A stretch of 64,000 nucleotides of DNA from Parabacteroides sp. (GCA_019417325.1 DXVO01000030.1:211219-275218); one strand, 5' to 3'. Shown: positions 7,164-17,576, numbered from the stretch's first letter. Program-made: numbers and translations. Notes: generated from the letters alone by a model not told the origin.

Positions 7164-9293
7164 ATGAAAATAGCATTATTAGTGTTAGCTTCAACACTGA
7201 TATTTGGTAACCTGTCGGCGAATGAACCTCCCCGACAGGTTCTTGGTTCTGTTACCGATGAAAAAGGAGAAACGCTTCCTTACGCTAATATCCTGATTAA
7301 AGGGACAACGTATGGAGTGGCTACAGATACAAACGGGAAGTATAAACTAATCATTCCCCGTCCGGGAAAATACTCTATTATCGTAAAATATGCAGGGTAC
7401 GTCCCTTTTGAGCAAAGTTTCTATCTGCATCAGGATACGACCATCAACTTCAAGCTGAAAGAAGATGCTTTGAACCTGAATGAAGTAACCGTGACGGCCA
7501 CCCGTACTCCCAAACTGCTAAAGGATGCACCGGTTATTACCCGCGTCATTACTACGGAAGATATACAGCGTATTAATGCCGTTACTGTCCAGGATTTACT
7601 GGAGACCGAATTACCGGGGCTGGAATTTACCCGCGAAATGGATGGGCAGACTTCTATCCACCTCCAGGGTATGAGCGGTAAATATATCCTGTTCCTGATA
7701 GATGGGGAACGTATGGCGGGCGAAACGTTGAATAATGTAGATTACAACCGCCTGAATGCTTCCGAAATAGAACGTATCGAAATCGTAAAAGGTACAGCTT
7801 CCGCCCTGTATGGCTCCAATGCAATCGGTGGGGTGGTTAATATCATCACAAAGAATGCAGATAAACCGTATAGCGTGAATGTTTATGGTAATTACGGAAG
7901 TAAAAATGAACAGCGCTACGGAGCTACAGTCGGACTGAAAAAACAAAATATCAGCAGTTTGACCTCCATGAATTACAAAAACAAAGATACCTACCTGCTG
8001 ACTGATACGACAGGCAAATCCTCTCCGGTAAACGGCGGACACGATTATAATGTGAACGAGAAACTGACCTGGACTATCAATAAGAAGATAACGCTGACAG
8101 GGAAAGGGGGATTTTATTTCCGGGATGTGGACAATTACGAAGAAAATGTAAAAGACCGCTACCGTAACTTTAACGGAAGCCTCCGGATGAATTATAACAT
8201 ATCCGAGAAGCAGAACCTGGATGTTTCTTACCTGTTCGACCGGTATAACAAGTACGACCGGTACATCAAAAAAGATGTGGATACGCTTAACTACCGGAAT
8301 ACACAGCAGACAGCACGGGCACAATACACCCACTCCTTCGCCGAAGGGAATACGCTGATCGGAGGTGCCGAATTTTTCAGGGACGAGTTGATGTCATACC
8401 AGTTCAGTGGAGATACCTACTCGACCAACGACTACATTCTGTATGCACAACACGACTATGACATTACAAAAAAATTCAATGTTGTATATGGCTTACGTAT
8501 GGACTGCTACTCTTCATTCGGGGCACATTTCAGCCCGAGTGCATCCCTTATGTACAAACTGAATCCTTTTACCATGCGGGCCTCATATTCCCGCGGCTTC
8601 CGCGCCCCTTCCCTGAAAGAGATGCACACAGACTGGGACATGGGAGGCATGGGATGGTTCCGCATCATCGGTAACCCGGACTTGAAACCGGAGCTTAGCA
8701 ACAATTTCAGCGTTTCTGCGGAATATACCCGCAACCGGGTAAATGTTTCCGTCATCGGCTATTATAATGATATCCACCGGAAAATAACAACGGTATATAA
8801 CTCTACGGATAAAACAGCCGTATATACCAATGTGGATAATTCCGGTATCGGAGGTTTGGATGCGAATATTGCAGTAAAATGCCCGTATGGTTTCACGGTA
8901 AAAACAGCTTATGCCTATGTACATGAGAACCTGAAACAAAACGGATTGAATGTAAGCTCTACCCGTCCCCATTCCGCCACTGTCGGTGTCAACTACGAAC
9001 TTTCACGTAAAAACTACAATCTGAATGTAGCCCTGAACGGACGTTTCCTAAGCAAACTGGATACTTACGAAGCCAATGATACACAGGGCAGCAGCTATAG
9101 TTTTGTCCATTATCCGGGATATCAGATGTGGAAAATAGTCCTTTCCCAACGCATATACAAAGCATATATGCTCCAGTTGAGTGTCGACAATATCTTCAAC
9201 TACCAACCGAAGGTGTATGCAGCCAATTCCCCTATTTCTCCGGGAACGACTTTTATGGCCGGGATATCCATCGACATTGACGAAATATTTTAA
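7164..9293 (+). CDS. hmuR: TonB-dependent haem receptor HmuR
   Basis: The protein has 709 residues. A signal peptide (1-19) is followed by a carboxypeptidase-regulatory-like domain (about 27-100, GSVTDEKGETLPYANILIKG). A TonB-box-like stretch VTVTATR (about 107-114) leads into the plug domain with DLLETELPGLEF and the NAIGGVVNIITK motif. A 22-strand beta barrel fills the rest and contains FRAPSLKEMHTDW. It should import haem across the outer membrane using TonB energy. It starts 14 bases after hmuY and is 25 bases from hmuS, consistent with one transcript. Confidence 0.92.
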   Translation: MKIALLVLASTLIFGNLSANEPPRQVLGSVTDEKGETLPYANILIKGTTYGVATDTNGKYKLIIPRPGKYSIIVKYAGYVPFEQSFYLHQDTTINFKLKEDALNLNEVTVTATRTPKLLKDAPVITRVITTEDIQRINAVTVQDLLETELPGLEFTREMDGQTSIHLQGMSGKYILFLIDGERMAGETLNNVDYNRLNASEIERIEIVKGTASALYGSNAIGGVVNIITKNADKPYSVNVYGNYGSKNEQRYGATVGLKKQNISSLTSMNYKNKDTYLLTDTTGKSSPVNGGHDYNVNEKLTWTINKKITLTGKGGFYFRDVDNYEENVKDRYRNFNGSLRMNYNISEKQNLDVSYLFDRYNKYDRYIKKDVDTLNYRNTQQTARAQYTHSFAEGNTLIGGAEFFRDELMSYQFSGDTYSTNDYILYAQHDYDITKKFNVVYGLRMDCYSSFGAHFSPSASLMYKLNPFTMRASYSRGFRAPSLKEMHTDWDMGGMGWFRIIGNPDLKPELSNNFSVSAEYTRNRVNVSVIGYYNDIHRKITTVYNSTDKTAVYTNVDNSGIGGLDANIAVKCPYGFTVKTAYAYVHENLKQNGLNVSSTRPHSATVGVNYELSRKNYNLNVALNGRFLSKLDTYEANDTQGSSYSFVHYPGYQMWKIVLSQRIYKAYMLQLSVDNIFNYQPKVYAANSPISPGTTFMAGISIDIDEIF

Positions 9294-9317
9294 ATGATAA
9301 AAAATTAGCGATATAAT

Positions 9318-12300
9318 ATGAGAAAGAAAATTTTATTAGGAGGTACACTTCTCCTTCTTATCATCATCTGGATCATCTGGAACGGAGTGGCCGGGACGAC
9401 CAAGGTCGCGCTGGTCAACTTCCCTAACTACCAGGTGGCCCGTATGAGTAAATCTTTAGACAACAATTTTATCAAGCTGGAACAAGTGGGCCTTGATGAT
9501 TTCAACAAACTGGGAGACTACGATGCCATATTGGTTTTCGCCATGGGTATCCGTATGACGGATGAACACCGTGCGCTGCTGGAACAGCTTAAAGAAAAGA
9601 ATATTCCTATTATCTCGACGGCGGCAACCGACCCGATGAACAAGATATGCAGTCTCGATTCCCTACAGGAAAAAAAGACAGGAGATTATCTGTCGAACGG
9701 GGGTTCGGTTAACTACCGCAGCCTGTTTAATTATATCCGGAAAGACCTGACCGGTAAGAAATTCTTCACAGGAGAAATTAAAGAACCTGTAGAAATCAGT
9801 TCCGACGTGCTGTTTCATCTGGATGACGAACAAATATTCGAAACCGTAGATGCTTTTGAAAAGTATTATAAGGAAAAAGGCTTCTATAAGGAAGGCGCCC
9901 CCAAAGTAGCCCTGATGGTTGGAATGGCTGGTCCGTTCGACACGAACAAAGACCACCTGGACTCCCTGATATGCAGTCTGGAACAACGGAACATGAATGT
10001 ATACCCGATTTCGTCGTTTGCCAAACGCCTTGAAATATTACAGGAAATACATCCGGCGGCCGTTATCTATATGCCTCACGGACGCTTGTTGATGGGACAA
10101 GGAGAAAAAGCGGTGGAATGGTTGAAGCAGGAGAATATCCCGATGTTCTGCCCCATCACAATCAATGATACATACGATAACTGGATGGCCGACAAGAAAG
10201 GCATGTCGGGCGGTTTTATGAGCCAGAGCATCGTAACTCCTGAATTGGACGGAGGATTTGCCCCGTTTGCTCTGAATGCACAATTCATCGACGCAGACGG
10301 ACTGTATCTGTTCAAAAACATTCCGGGCAGGCTGGAACAATTCAGCAATACGGTAGCCAATTACCTGAAACTCCAGACCTTGCCGAATAAGGATAAAAAG
10401 ATAGCCATCTACTACTACAAAGGACCGGGCAAAAATGCGCTGACCGCTGCCGGACTGGAAGTGACCCCGTCTCTTTACAATTTCCTGAAAAGGTTGAAAG
10501 CGGAAGGATACGATGTCTCCAACCTGCCGGATAGCGAAGCGAAATTTGAGAAAATGCTGATGGAACAAGGTCCCGTTTTCAACCATTATGCCGAAGGCAA
10601 CATAAAGAAATACCTTGAATCCGGTTATCCGGCATGGGTTACCGAGCCGGCTTACTATGGCTGGCTGGAAGATATACTGACACCTGCCATGCTGGATACG
10701 CTGACGAACCGCCACGGGAATCATTTGGGAGACTTTTACACGAAAGAAGAAAACGGTATCAATGAAATAGCTGTTACCCGTATCGATTTAGGTAATGTGG
10801 TATTGCTTCCCCAACCCACACAAGGTACGGGTGAAAACTCTTTTGCCGCCGTACACGGTTCCAATGAAGTTCCCCCCCACCATTATATTGCATCTTATTT
10901 ATGGACACAAAAAGATTTCCAGGCTGATGCCCTGATACATTTCGGAACACACGGTAGCCTGGAATTTATTCCCGGCAAACAAGTGGCGCTTTCTTCTGAG
11001 GACTGGACAGACCGCCTGGTCGGTTCACTTCCCCACTTCTACCTCTATACTATCAGTGACGTAGGTGAAGCATTGATTGCCAAACGACGCAGTTATGCGG
11101 TAACTATCAGCCATCTGACTCCCCCCTTTATGGAAACCGGATTGAGAAGTGAAGTCAACGGTTTATTAAATGATATCAAACGCTATCTGGCCACCGATAT
11201 CCGCGATGAAGCACTGAACCTCAAAATCAAGAATCAAACCATTCGCATGGGCTTGCACCGCGACCTGCAACTGGACAGTGTCCGCACGGTAGCCTATTCC
11301 GACGAAGCCATCGAGAAAATAGAGAACTTCGCCGAAGAGCTTTGTAGCGAAAAGATTACAGGTGGTGTCTATACACTGGGTGTTCCTTATGAAGAAAGCA
11401 AAATCACATCTTCCGTCAAGCTGATGTGTACGGAGCCGATTGCCTTCAGCCTTGCCAACCTCGATAAAGTACAACATAAAGTAACACAAAAAGAGATTGA
11501 GAGCCAGGCTTTCTTCAACGAACGCTACCGTACAAAAGCACAAGCTGCCGTGAAGCGCGTAATAGAAAATCCGTCTCTCGCCAACGACCCTTCGCTGCTG
11601 GCAAGCCTCGGCGTTTCGAACGAAACGGTAGCGAAAGCGGAGAGAATAAAGAAAGCATCCGAACCCAAAATGAACCGGATGATGGCTGCCATGATGCAAA
11701 AAATGCAGAAAGACGCTAAAGAAGGAAAGAAACCTGCCATCAAAGGGCATGGACATCCTGCCGGTATTCCAAAGACTGGCAAGATGCCGGATGCTGTAAA
11801 AAAGATGCTTGAAAAAGAAGCACAGCAAGCCAAGGATACAACCTCTCGGAAGAAACCTGCCGACGGAATGAGCGGTGCTTCCCAACAGATGGACAGTGTC
11901 AGCAAAGAAGATATCGTGTTTGCCGATGCAGTCCTGAATATCCGTCAGGCCATCCAAAATGTAAATACTTATCGCGACTACTTACGCAACAGTCCGAAAT
12001 CCGAGCTGGATGCTTTTGTTAACGCATTGAATGGCCACTATGTAGCGCCGACTCCCGGAGGAGACGTGATTGCCGACCCGAATGTATTGCCGACAGGACG
12101 TAATTTATATGGTATCAACGCAGAAGCTACTCCTACGCCTGCCGCCTGGGAGAAAGGAAAAGAACTGGCAAACAGTTTGCTGGCTGCACATGCCAAGGCA
12201 CATGGAGGCAAAACACCCCAGAAGGTCAGCTTTACACTCTGGTCCGGCAGCTTCATCGAAAGTGAAGGTGCTACCATTGCACAAATCCTGTACCTGCTGG

Positions 12301-13613
12301 GAGTTGAACCGGTACGCGACCAGTTCAACCGTGTATTGGATATCCGTTTGATTGATGTGAAAGATTTAGGACGTCCGCGTGTAGATGTCGTCATACAAAC
12401 TTCCGGCCAGTTCCGTGATGTTGCAGCCTCACGCCTTACACTGATACAAAAAGCGGTGGATATGGCTGCCAGTGCGGAAGATAACGGCGACAACTTTGTT
12501 GCCAAAGGAAGAAATGATGCGGAACGCCTCCTTTTGGATAAGGGATTCAGCCCTAAAGAAGCCCGCGAGTATGCCACCCAGAGAGTATTCGGAGGTACCA
12601 ACGGTATGTACGGAACAGGCATCACTGCGATGGTGGAAAGTGGCGACCGGTGGGAAAACGAATCTGAAATAGCCAATGTGTACCTGAATAACATGGGTGC
12701 CGTATATGGCAATGACAAAGATTTCGGCAATTTCAAGGCAGGTATTTTCGAGGCGGCTCTACAGAATACGGAAGCAGTCGTACAACCTCGCCAAAGTAAT
12801 ACGTGGGGTGCACTAAGCCTCGACCATGTGTATGAGTTTATGGGTGGTATCAGCCTTACCGTACGCAACCTGACAGGAAATGACCCGGATGCTTATTTCA
12901 ACGACCTCCGTAACCGGCATAAAGCCCGCTTGCAGGATTTGACTACGGCTATCGGAGTGGAAACCCGCTCTACCCTCTTCAACCCGGCCTATATGAAGGA
13001 ACAGGTAAAAGAAGGTGCTTCCGCAGCCAACGCCATGATGGAAACCATACGTAATACCTATGGATGGAACGTAATGAAACCGAAAGCTATCGACAACGAA
13101 ATCTGGAACCAGTATTACGACATCTTTGTCAATGATAAACTGAACGTAGGCATCCAATCATTCTTTGAAAATGAGAATCCGGCGGCTTTGCAGGAAGTCA
13201 CGGCTGTCATGATGGAAACAGCACGCAAAGGATACTGGAAAGCAAGCCCCGAACAATTGAAAGGACTGGCCGAACTGCATAGCGAACTGGTTAAGAAATA
13301 TGATGCGGGATGTAGCGGTTTTGTGTGCGACAATAGCAAACTTCAATCGTTCATCGCACAACAAATGCCACAGGAACAAGCAAAAGCCTACCAGAACAAA
13401 ATAGAAACGGCACGCAATGAAATCGTAGCCGGCGACGACAAGAGTGTTGTCCTGAAAAAAGACAAAAGCATGAAAATAAATGAGGCGGAGAAATCAGACT
13501 TGCCATCGTCGTTCACGCTGACACTTATCAGTTTCTGCTGGGTTATCGTCATATTCCTGCTGGTGTTCTTCATTCGGAAAAGAAATCAAAAAAATAAAAA
13601 GAGAAGAAAATAG
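9318..13613 (+). CDS. hmuS: HmuS, CobN-like haem dechelatase candidate
   Basis: This 1431-residue protein of the cobaltochelatase CobN/ChlH large-subunit family is anchored by an N-terminal membrane segment (about 5-22) and a C-terminal one (about 1396-1420) before a basic tail. The CobN hallmark HFGTHGSLEFIPGK is at about residues 540-553. HmuS in hmu operons has, to my knowledge, been reported to release iron from haem anaerobically, the reverse of chelation. Unusual here is a Met/Lys-rich insertion at about 778-860 (MNRMMAAMMQKMQKDAKEG, GHGHPAGIPKTG) that interrupts the family fold and could bind metal or porphyrin. The gene overlaps nothing; hmuT begins 2 bases after its stop. Confidence 0.9.
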   Translation: MRKKILLGGTLLLLIIIWIIWNGVAGTTKVALVNFPNYQVARMSKSLDNNFIKLEQVGLDDFNKLGDYDAILVFAMGIRMTDEHRALLEQLKEKNIPIISTAATDPMNKICSLDSLQEKKTGDYLSNGGSVNYRSLFNYIRKDLTGKKFFTGEIKEPVEISSDVLFHLDDEQIFETVDAFEKYYKEKGFYKEGAPKVALMVGMAGPFDTNKDHLDSLICSLEQRNMNVYPISSFAKRLEILQEIHPAAVIYMPHGRLLMGQGEKAVEWLKQENIPMFCPITINDTYDNWMADKKGMSGGFMSQSIVTPELDGGFAPFALNAQFIDADGLYLFKNIPGRLEQFSNTVANYLKLQTLPNKDKKIAIYYYKGPGKNALTAAGLEVTPSLYNFLKRLKAEGYDVSNLPDSEAKFEKMLMEQGPVFNHYAEGNIKKYLESGYPAWVTEPAYYGWLEDILTPAMLDTLTNRHGNHLGDFYTKEENGINEIAVTRIDLGNVVLLPQPTQGTGENSFAAVHGSNEVPPHHYIASYLWTQKDFQADALIHFGTHGSLEFIPGKQVALSSEDWTDRLVGSLPHFYLYTISDVGEALIAKRRSYAVTISHLTPPFMETGLRSEVNGLLNDIKRYLATDIRDEALNLKIKNQTIRMGLHRDLQLDSVRTVAYSDEAIEKIENFAEELCSEKITGGVYTLGVPYEESKITSSVKLMCTEPIAFSLANLDKVQHKVTQKEIESQAFFNERYRTKAQAAVKRVIENPSLANDPSLLASLGVSNETVAKAERIKKASEPKMNRMMAAMMQKMQKDAKEGKKPAIKGHGHPAGIPKTGKMPDAVKKMLEKEAQQAKDTTSRKKPADGMSGASQQMDSVSKEDIVFADAVLNIRQAIQNVNTYRDYLRNSPKSELDAFVNALNGHYVAPTPGGDVIADPNVLPTGRNLYGINAEATPTPAAWEKGKELANSLLAAHAKAHGGKTPQKVSFTLWSGSFIESEGATIAQILYLLGVEPVRDQFNRVLDIRLIDVKDLGRPRVDVVIQTSGQFRDVAASRLTLIQKAVDMAASAEDNGDNFVAKGRNDAERLLLDKGFSPKEAREYATQRVFGGTNGMYGTGITAMVESGDRWENESEIANVYLNNMGAVYGNDKDFGNFKAGIFEAALQNTEAVVQPRQSNTWGALSLDHVYEFMGGISLTVRNLTGNDPDAYFNDLRNRHKARLQDLTTAIGVETRSTLFNPAYMKEQVKEGASAANAMMETIRNTYGWNVMKPKAIDNEIWNQYYDIFVNDKLNVGIQSFFENENPAALQEVTAVMMETARKGYWKASPEQLKGLAELHSELVKKYDAGCSGFVCDNSKLQSFIAQQMPQEQAKAYQNKIETARNEIVAGDDKSVVLKKDKSMKINEAEKSDLPSSFTLTLISFCWVIVIFLLVFFIRKRNQKNKKRRK

Positions 13614-13615
13614 TA

Positions 13616-14320
13616 ATGGAATATATTCTGCTTCTACTTTCACTTTTTGCAGTTCTGAAAAGCCTGTTTATGACAAGCCTGCTACCCAACCGTTGGTACA
13701 GGCTTGCCTTCAGTCTCCTGCTTGGCGTATTCGTACTGCTTTGCCATCCCTACGCGATGGAAGTCAATAAGCTGGAACTGCAACGTATATTGTCCACGCA
13801 ATCGGCTATGATGAACATCTCACTGTTTGTAATGGTCGACATGCTCCTCTCCTGCTATTTTTGTATTGCCCGGTTCAAGGACAGGGACGAAAATAAAGCA
13901 TTTGCCTGGTATACGGTCTTTTTCAGGCACATGCCGTCGTTGTTGGTCTTCCCTGCCTTGTATTATATCCATATCAGCCTGTTTTTCAATTTGACGGGAG
14001 TCGATTTCTTCCGGACAAGTGCCGGACTGGCAATCGGGGTGGTCTTACTTTTCGGAGGCGCTTCTTTCTTCATGCGCAAACTGATTGCTGAAAAGGATTT
14101 ATTAATCGAACTGATTATATTGCTGACATTTTTTGTCTGCATGCTGGTTATCTGCTGTACGATTTTCCATCCGTCGGCTACTGTCTACAACCATGCAACA
14201 CCGGTCGACTGGATAGGATGTGCCGGAACACTGGCTGTCCTGTTTGCCATCTTTATAGCAGGATATGTATGGACACAGGTTGTCCGTTACTATAAACGTA
14301 TTAAAAATTCAAAACATTAA
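13616..14320 (+). CDS. hmuT: HmuT-like integral membrane protein
   Basis: The 234-residue protein has about six hydrophobic segments and no other recognisable domain. It sits between hmuS and the MotA/TolQ-like gene, exactly the place of hmuT in the Porphyromonas gingivalis hmuYRSTUV order, and is named on that basis. Its start is 2 bases after the hmuS stop and the next gene begins 7 bases after it. It probably acts in the inner membrane with HmuU and HmuV to support HmuS. No catalytic motif is visible. Confidence 0.75.
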   Translation: MEYILLLLSLFAVLKSLFMTSLLPNRWYRLAFSLLLGVFVLLCHPYAMEVNKLELQRILSTQSAMMNISLFVMVDMLLSCYFCIARFKDRDENKAFAWYTVFFRHMPSLLVFPALYYIHISLFFNLTGVDFFRTSAGLAIGVVLLFGGASFFMRKLIAEKDLLIELIILLTFFVCMLVICCTIFHPSATVYNHATPVDWIGCAGTLAVLFAIFIAGYVWTQVVRYYKRIKNSKH

Positions 14321-14327
14321 TATCATC

Positions 14328-14963
14328 ATGGAACAAGTATCTAATCTTTTATTCTGGATTTCAAGCGGGTTGCTCGTACCTGTTATTGTAGGACTGCTTT
14401 TCTTTTTTGCTAAAAGTATTATCATGCTGGGCAGCTTCGTAAACCAATATATACAACGGACCAAACAAGACAAACAACTACGCCTCCGTATGGCAGCGCT
14501 GGATGCATCTACCATCCGCAACTTCTCGGAAGAGCTGAATGACGAACCGGACAACCTGTTTAACAATACGGCACGTTCAATCCTTTCCGTATCGAGTACA
14601 GCTACCGCCAACCGTATCCTTTCCGAATATGAAATAACAGCCGATGCCGAATTAGGGAAATACAAAGTGTTGGTTAAGTTCGGACCGATTTTAGGATTGA
14701 TGGGGACGCTGATTCCGATGGGCCCGGCTCTGGCCGGATTATCTACCGGTGATATTTCTTCCATGGCGTACAACATGCAGGTGGCATTTGCCACAACGGT
14801 GCTCGGCCTATTTTCCGGTGCTGTGGGTTTCATCCTACTGCAAGTAAAGCAACGCTGGTTCACTTCCGACCTCGTCTATCTGGATTTCCTGTCGGAACTG
14901 CAGAAAGAGAGAACATTTACTGTCCAGACTAAATTAACAACTACTAAAGCCGTAAACGAATGA
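14328..14963 (+). CDS. hmuU: HmuU, MotA/TolQ/ExbB-family proton channel
   Basis: I choose ATG 14328 (MEQVSNLLFWISSG), which follows the hmuT stop by 7 bases; an upstream in-frame start at 14265 would lie inside hmuT. The 211-residue protein has an N-terminal membrane segment, a charged cytoplasmic region, and then two further membrane helices. The signature LVKFGPILGLMGTLIPMGPALAGLSTGD (read in two parts) matches the MotA/TolQ/ExbB proton-channel domain. With HmuV it may form an energy-transducing pair dedicated to this haem system. The last 4 bases overlap hmuV (ATGA). Confidence 0.88.
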   Translation: MEQVSNLLFWISSGLLVPVIVGLLFFFAKSIIMLGSFVNQYIQRTKQDKQLRLRMAALDASTIRNFSEELNDEPDNLFNNTARSILSVSSTATANRILSEYEITADAELGKYKVLVKFGPILGLMGTLIPMGPALAGLSTGDISSMAYNMQVAFATTVLGLFSGAVGFILLQVKQRWFTSDLVYLDFLSELQKERTFTVQTKLTTTKAVNE

Positions 14964-15286
14964 GCCGCCGAAGAGTATTAAATGCCCCTGAAGACCATGA
15001 CCCGGTAGCCATGTTATCGAATCTGTTCGACGTAGCCATGGTTTTTGCCGTTGCTTTAATGGTCGCACTCGTATCCAAATTCAACATGACGGAAATCTTC
15101 TCACAGGAAGATTACACCATGGTAAAGAACCCGGGCAAAGAGAATATGGAAATCATTACGAAAGAAGGACAAAACATCACGAAATACAAACCTTCCGAAA
15201 GCCAGGAGAAGTCCGGTAAGAAAGGGAAAAAGGTGGGTATCGCTTATGAATTGGAAAACGGGGAAATCATCTATGTCCCGGAATAA
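14960..15286 (+). CDS. hmuV: HmuV, DUF2149 single-span partner of HmuU
   Basis: The 108-residue protein has one membrane helix near residues 21-40 (FDVAMVFAVALMVALVSKF) and a polar, Lys/Glu-rich periplasmic tail. This matches DUF2149, found with MotA/TolQ-type channels and CobN-like proteins; an ExbD-like role is inferred. It overlaps hmuU by 4 bases, is the last gene of the operon, and is followed by a strong terminator. Confidence 0.85.
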   Translation: MSRRRVLNAPEDHDPVAMLSNLFDVAMVFAVALMVALVSKFNMTEIFSQEDYTMVKNPGKENMEIITKEGQNITKYKPSESQEKSGKKGKKVGIAYELENGEIIYVPE

Positions 15287-15313
15287 TCCGGAGCGACCCG
15301 GCTTATAAATATT

Positions 15314-15375
15314 AAAAGAGACTATCTAAATTGGAGGATTGATTCCCTTCATATTTATTAGATAGCCTCTTTTTG
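15314..15375 (+). terminator. Terminator of the hmu operon
   Basis: AAAAGAGACTATCTAA pairs with TTAGATAGCCTCTTTT (one mismatch) across a 27-base loop and is followed by T residues. The rest of the 313-base gap to the fimbrial operon is AT-rich and holds a -7-like TAAATTTG at 15543-15550, 50 bases before the next ATG. Confidence 0.8.
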
Positions 15376-15599
15376 TTATTTAATAAAATACCTTAAAGAA
15401 TCTATCTGCATATTTTCCCCATTCGTTACGTTTTTTGCCTTTAACAAAACCTAATCAACTGAAAATAAATCACTTTTACTATTTGATTGAAATATATAAT
15501 ATAACGCCATTTTTATATAAGAAACAAGCACTTTCGGCACCGTAAATTTGTACACATAAAATCATAATAACGAATTGTAACATTTCAACCAAATTAAAA

Positions 15600-16655
15600 A
15601 TGAGAACAAAAAGTAATTTAATCACCGGACTATTTACATTGGCTCTGTTTGTAGCCTGTAATAATGATGAAATGAATGAAAAAAGTAATGGCGAAAAAGC
15701 CTCTGTCTCCATTACCCTAAGAGGCGAAAGCCTATCTTCAAAAGCAACCGGAAGTACTTCCGATACAGAAACAGACGAACGCAAGATTGTCAACTATAAA
15801 ATATACGTGTTCAATTATAACAGCGGCGTACTGGAAAAAGAGGCAGACGGTATTGTCAGCAATGGTGCAGCAGGATCGACATTGGTAGACGGGCTGAATA
15901 CAGCCGGAACAAAACGGATCGTTATCGTAGCTAATCTTCCTGTCGGATTCCCAACAATCAGTAACTACTCCGATTTCCAAACTGCCACCTTCGATCTTAG
16001 TCTGCAAAACCCGGATAACCGGGCAACAACCGGATTAGTCATGAGCGGCGAGTCTACGGAACTGACATTGACAAGCGGAGTTCCTGTTCCAATAACAGTC
16101 GGCATCAGACGTATAGTTGCAAAAATCGAACTCGGCTCGGTCACAATCGCTCCTGAAAGCGGACACACCGACCCGTTTATCCTGACGCATGTAAGTATTC
16201 AAAAAGCAAAGTCAAAAGCAAATATAGGCCCTGTAACCATTGTTTCCGAAGAACCATTCTACGGAGGTTCCAATGGGACTGAAAGCATAGTTCCCACCCC
16301 CAATTATTTGCAGGACGAGATATCTACCGACCAACCGAATGGCAGCCCCAAAGTATTTGACAATTTCTTCTATGTATTTCCCAATCAGGAAACAGGCTCC
16401 GAAACATTATTGACAATAACCGGAACCTACAAAGGAAATGTCACCCACTTCCCGTTCCGTATTAATAATGCGATTACCGGCAGCGCAGACGGGACACTTA
16501 TCAAACGAAACACCCGCTATATCCTGAATGTCACCTTGAAAAAATTAGGTAGTGGAACAACCGACCCGGATGGTCCGGGCGATCCGGCAGCTATCGATGT
16601 TACGGTTACTACAGAAGGTTGGGAAGGTCCGTTGGTACAGGATGTGGAATGGTAA
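15600..16655 (+). CDS. Type V fimbrial subunit (FimA/Mfa1-like pilin lipoprotein)
   Basis: This 351-residue lipoprotein has a lipobox ending in Cys20 (LFVAC). It has the fimbrillin layout: an N-terminal lobe starting at VSITLRGE with VVNYKIYVFNYNSG and TKRIVIVANLP, and a C-terminal lobe ending in RNTRYILNVTLKK and VTVTTEGWEGPLVQDVEW. Type V pilins are exported as lipoproteins, cleaved by a gingipain-type protease between strands and polymerised by strand exchange. It is probably the structural subunit of a three-gene fimbrial operon. It overlaps the next gene by 7 bases. Confidence 0.82.
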   Translation: MRTKSNLITGLFTLALFVACNNDEMNEKSNGEKASVSITLRGESLSSKATGSTSDTETDERKIVNYKIYVFNYNSGVLEKEADGIVSNGAAGSTLVDGLNTAGTKRIVIVANLPVGFPTISNYSDFQTATFDLSLQNPDNRATTGLVMSGESTELTLTSGVPVPITVGIRRIVAKIELGSVTIAPESGHTDPFILTHVSIQKAKSKANIGPVTIVSEEPFYGGSNGTESIVPTPNYLQDEISTDQPNGSPKVFDNFFYVFPNQETGSETLLTITGTYKGNVTHFPFRINNAITGSADGTLIKRNTRYILNVTLKKLGSGTTDPDGPGDPAAIDVTVTTEGWEGPLVQDVEW

Positions 16656-17572
16656 AATCAACAGTCGGAAGCATTATTCCACTATTGATAATCCTATTGC
16701 AGATAAGTTGTATTCGTGAAGGACTGCAGGAATGTGAAGATGAATATTTTATTACAATCAAAGTAGTTGATGCAGTTACCGGGGAAGATATCACAACATC
16801 CGGGGAAGTAAGCCATGCCAAACTGTTCATCTTCAATGAGCATGAACAGTTCCTCTACACAATCAGCATGGATTCCCTTCAGATCAGGCAAAAGATACCA
16901 GTTTCAATCAAATTGGAAAAAAACAGCCATAATTGGGTATCTGTCTGGGGGAATCTGGGCGGGAATCAGCAAGTTACCGAGATTACTTCCTCGAACACTC
17001 TTGACAACTCGACTGTCTCCATTATTTCCGAAAATAATGAGAACATCCATAAAGGAATGGACGACCTCTTTTTCGGTATTCTGCCGGTCATGAAAGACCC
17101 GTATAACGGAACAGAAAACAAAGAAATTGTCATTTCCAGGAAGAATGCCCGAATATATATTACCGTCCGCGGTCTCCCCTCCTTTTACAACGCTGAAAAT
17201 TATTACTTCGTAATCCGTCTTAATAATAGCGGATACGACTTCAGAGGAACACCTGTCCCGCATGTAATAGAAATTAAGCAAAGTGGCATTACGCTCGAAA
17301 ATAACGATTTCGTATCTCCGCCGGCTTTCAACCTGATTCATACAAACAATAAAATGGAAGATTACGTAATGGTATATCTTTACAGAAAAGAGACAGGTAG
17401 CAGAAGCGGAGCTGATATACTGATAGCTAGTGTAAATTCTGATTTAAACGGAAATCCTATTGTTCTTCCGTCCGGGCAAACAACAAACTTGCTAATCGAC
17501 TTACGTCAGGCAATAAGTGTATATGTCAAAACGAGTCCCTGGGACAAAATAGAACAATGGGTTGAATGGTAA
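16649..17572 (+). CDS. FimB/Mfa2-like fimbrial anchor lipoprotein
   Basis: I choose ATG 16649, which overlaps the end of the pilin gene. It gives MVKSTVGSIIPLLIILLQISC, a lipoprotein signal with Cys21; an upstream TTG at 16619 would lie inside the pilin. The 307-residue protein has the two-lobe fimbrillin fold seen in FimB/Mfa2 family members (HAKLFIFNEHEQFLYTISM; NLLIDLRQAISV) and ends in VEW like the pilin before it. FimB/Mfa2 proteins fix the pilus base in the outer membrane and limit its length. It is translationally coupled to the upstream gene and 4 bases from the next one. Confidence 0.72.
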   Translation: MVKSTVGSIIPLLIILLQISCIREGLQECEDEYFITIKVVDAVTGEDITTSGEVSHAKLFIFNEHEQFLYTISMDSLQIRQKIPVSIKLEKNSHNWVSVWGNLGGNQQVTEITSSNTLDNSTVSIISENNENIHKGMDDLFFGILPVMKDPYNGTENKEIVISRKNARIYITVRGLPSFYNAENYYFVIRLNNSGYDFRGTPVPHVIEIKQSGITLENNDFVSPPAFNLIHTNNKMEDYVMVYLYRKETGSRSGADILIASVNSDLNGNPIVLPSGQTTNLLIDLRQAISVYVKTSPWDKIEQWVEW

Positions 17573-17576
17573 TAAA

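Noticed and set aside
13388..13573. Minus-strand frame at the end of hmuS
   Set aside because: Shadow of the hmuS C-terminal membrane helix.
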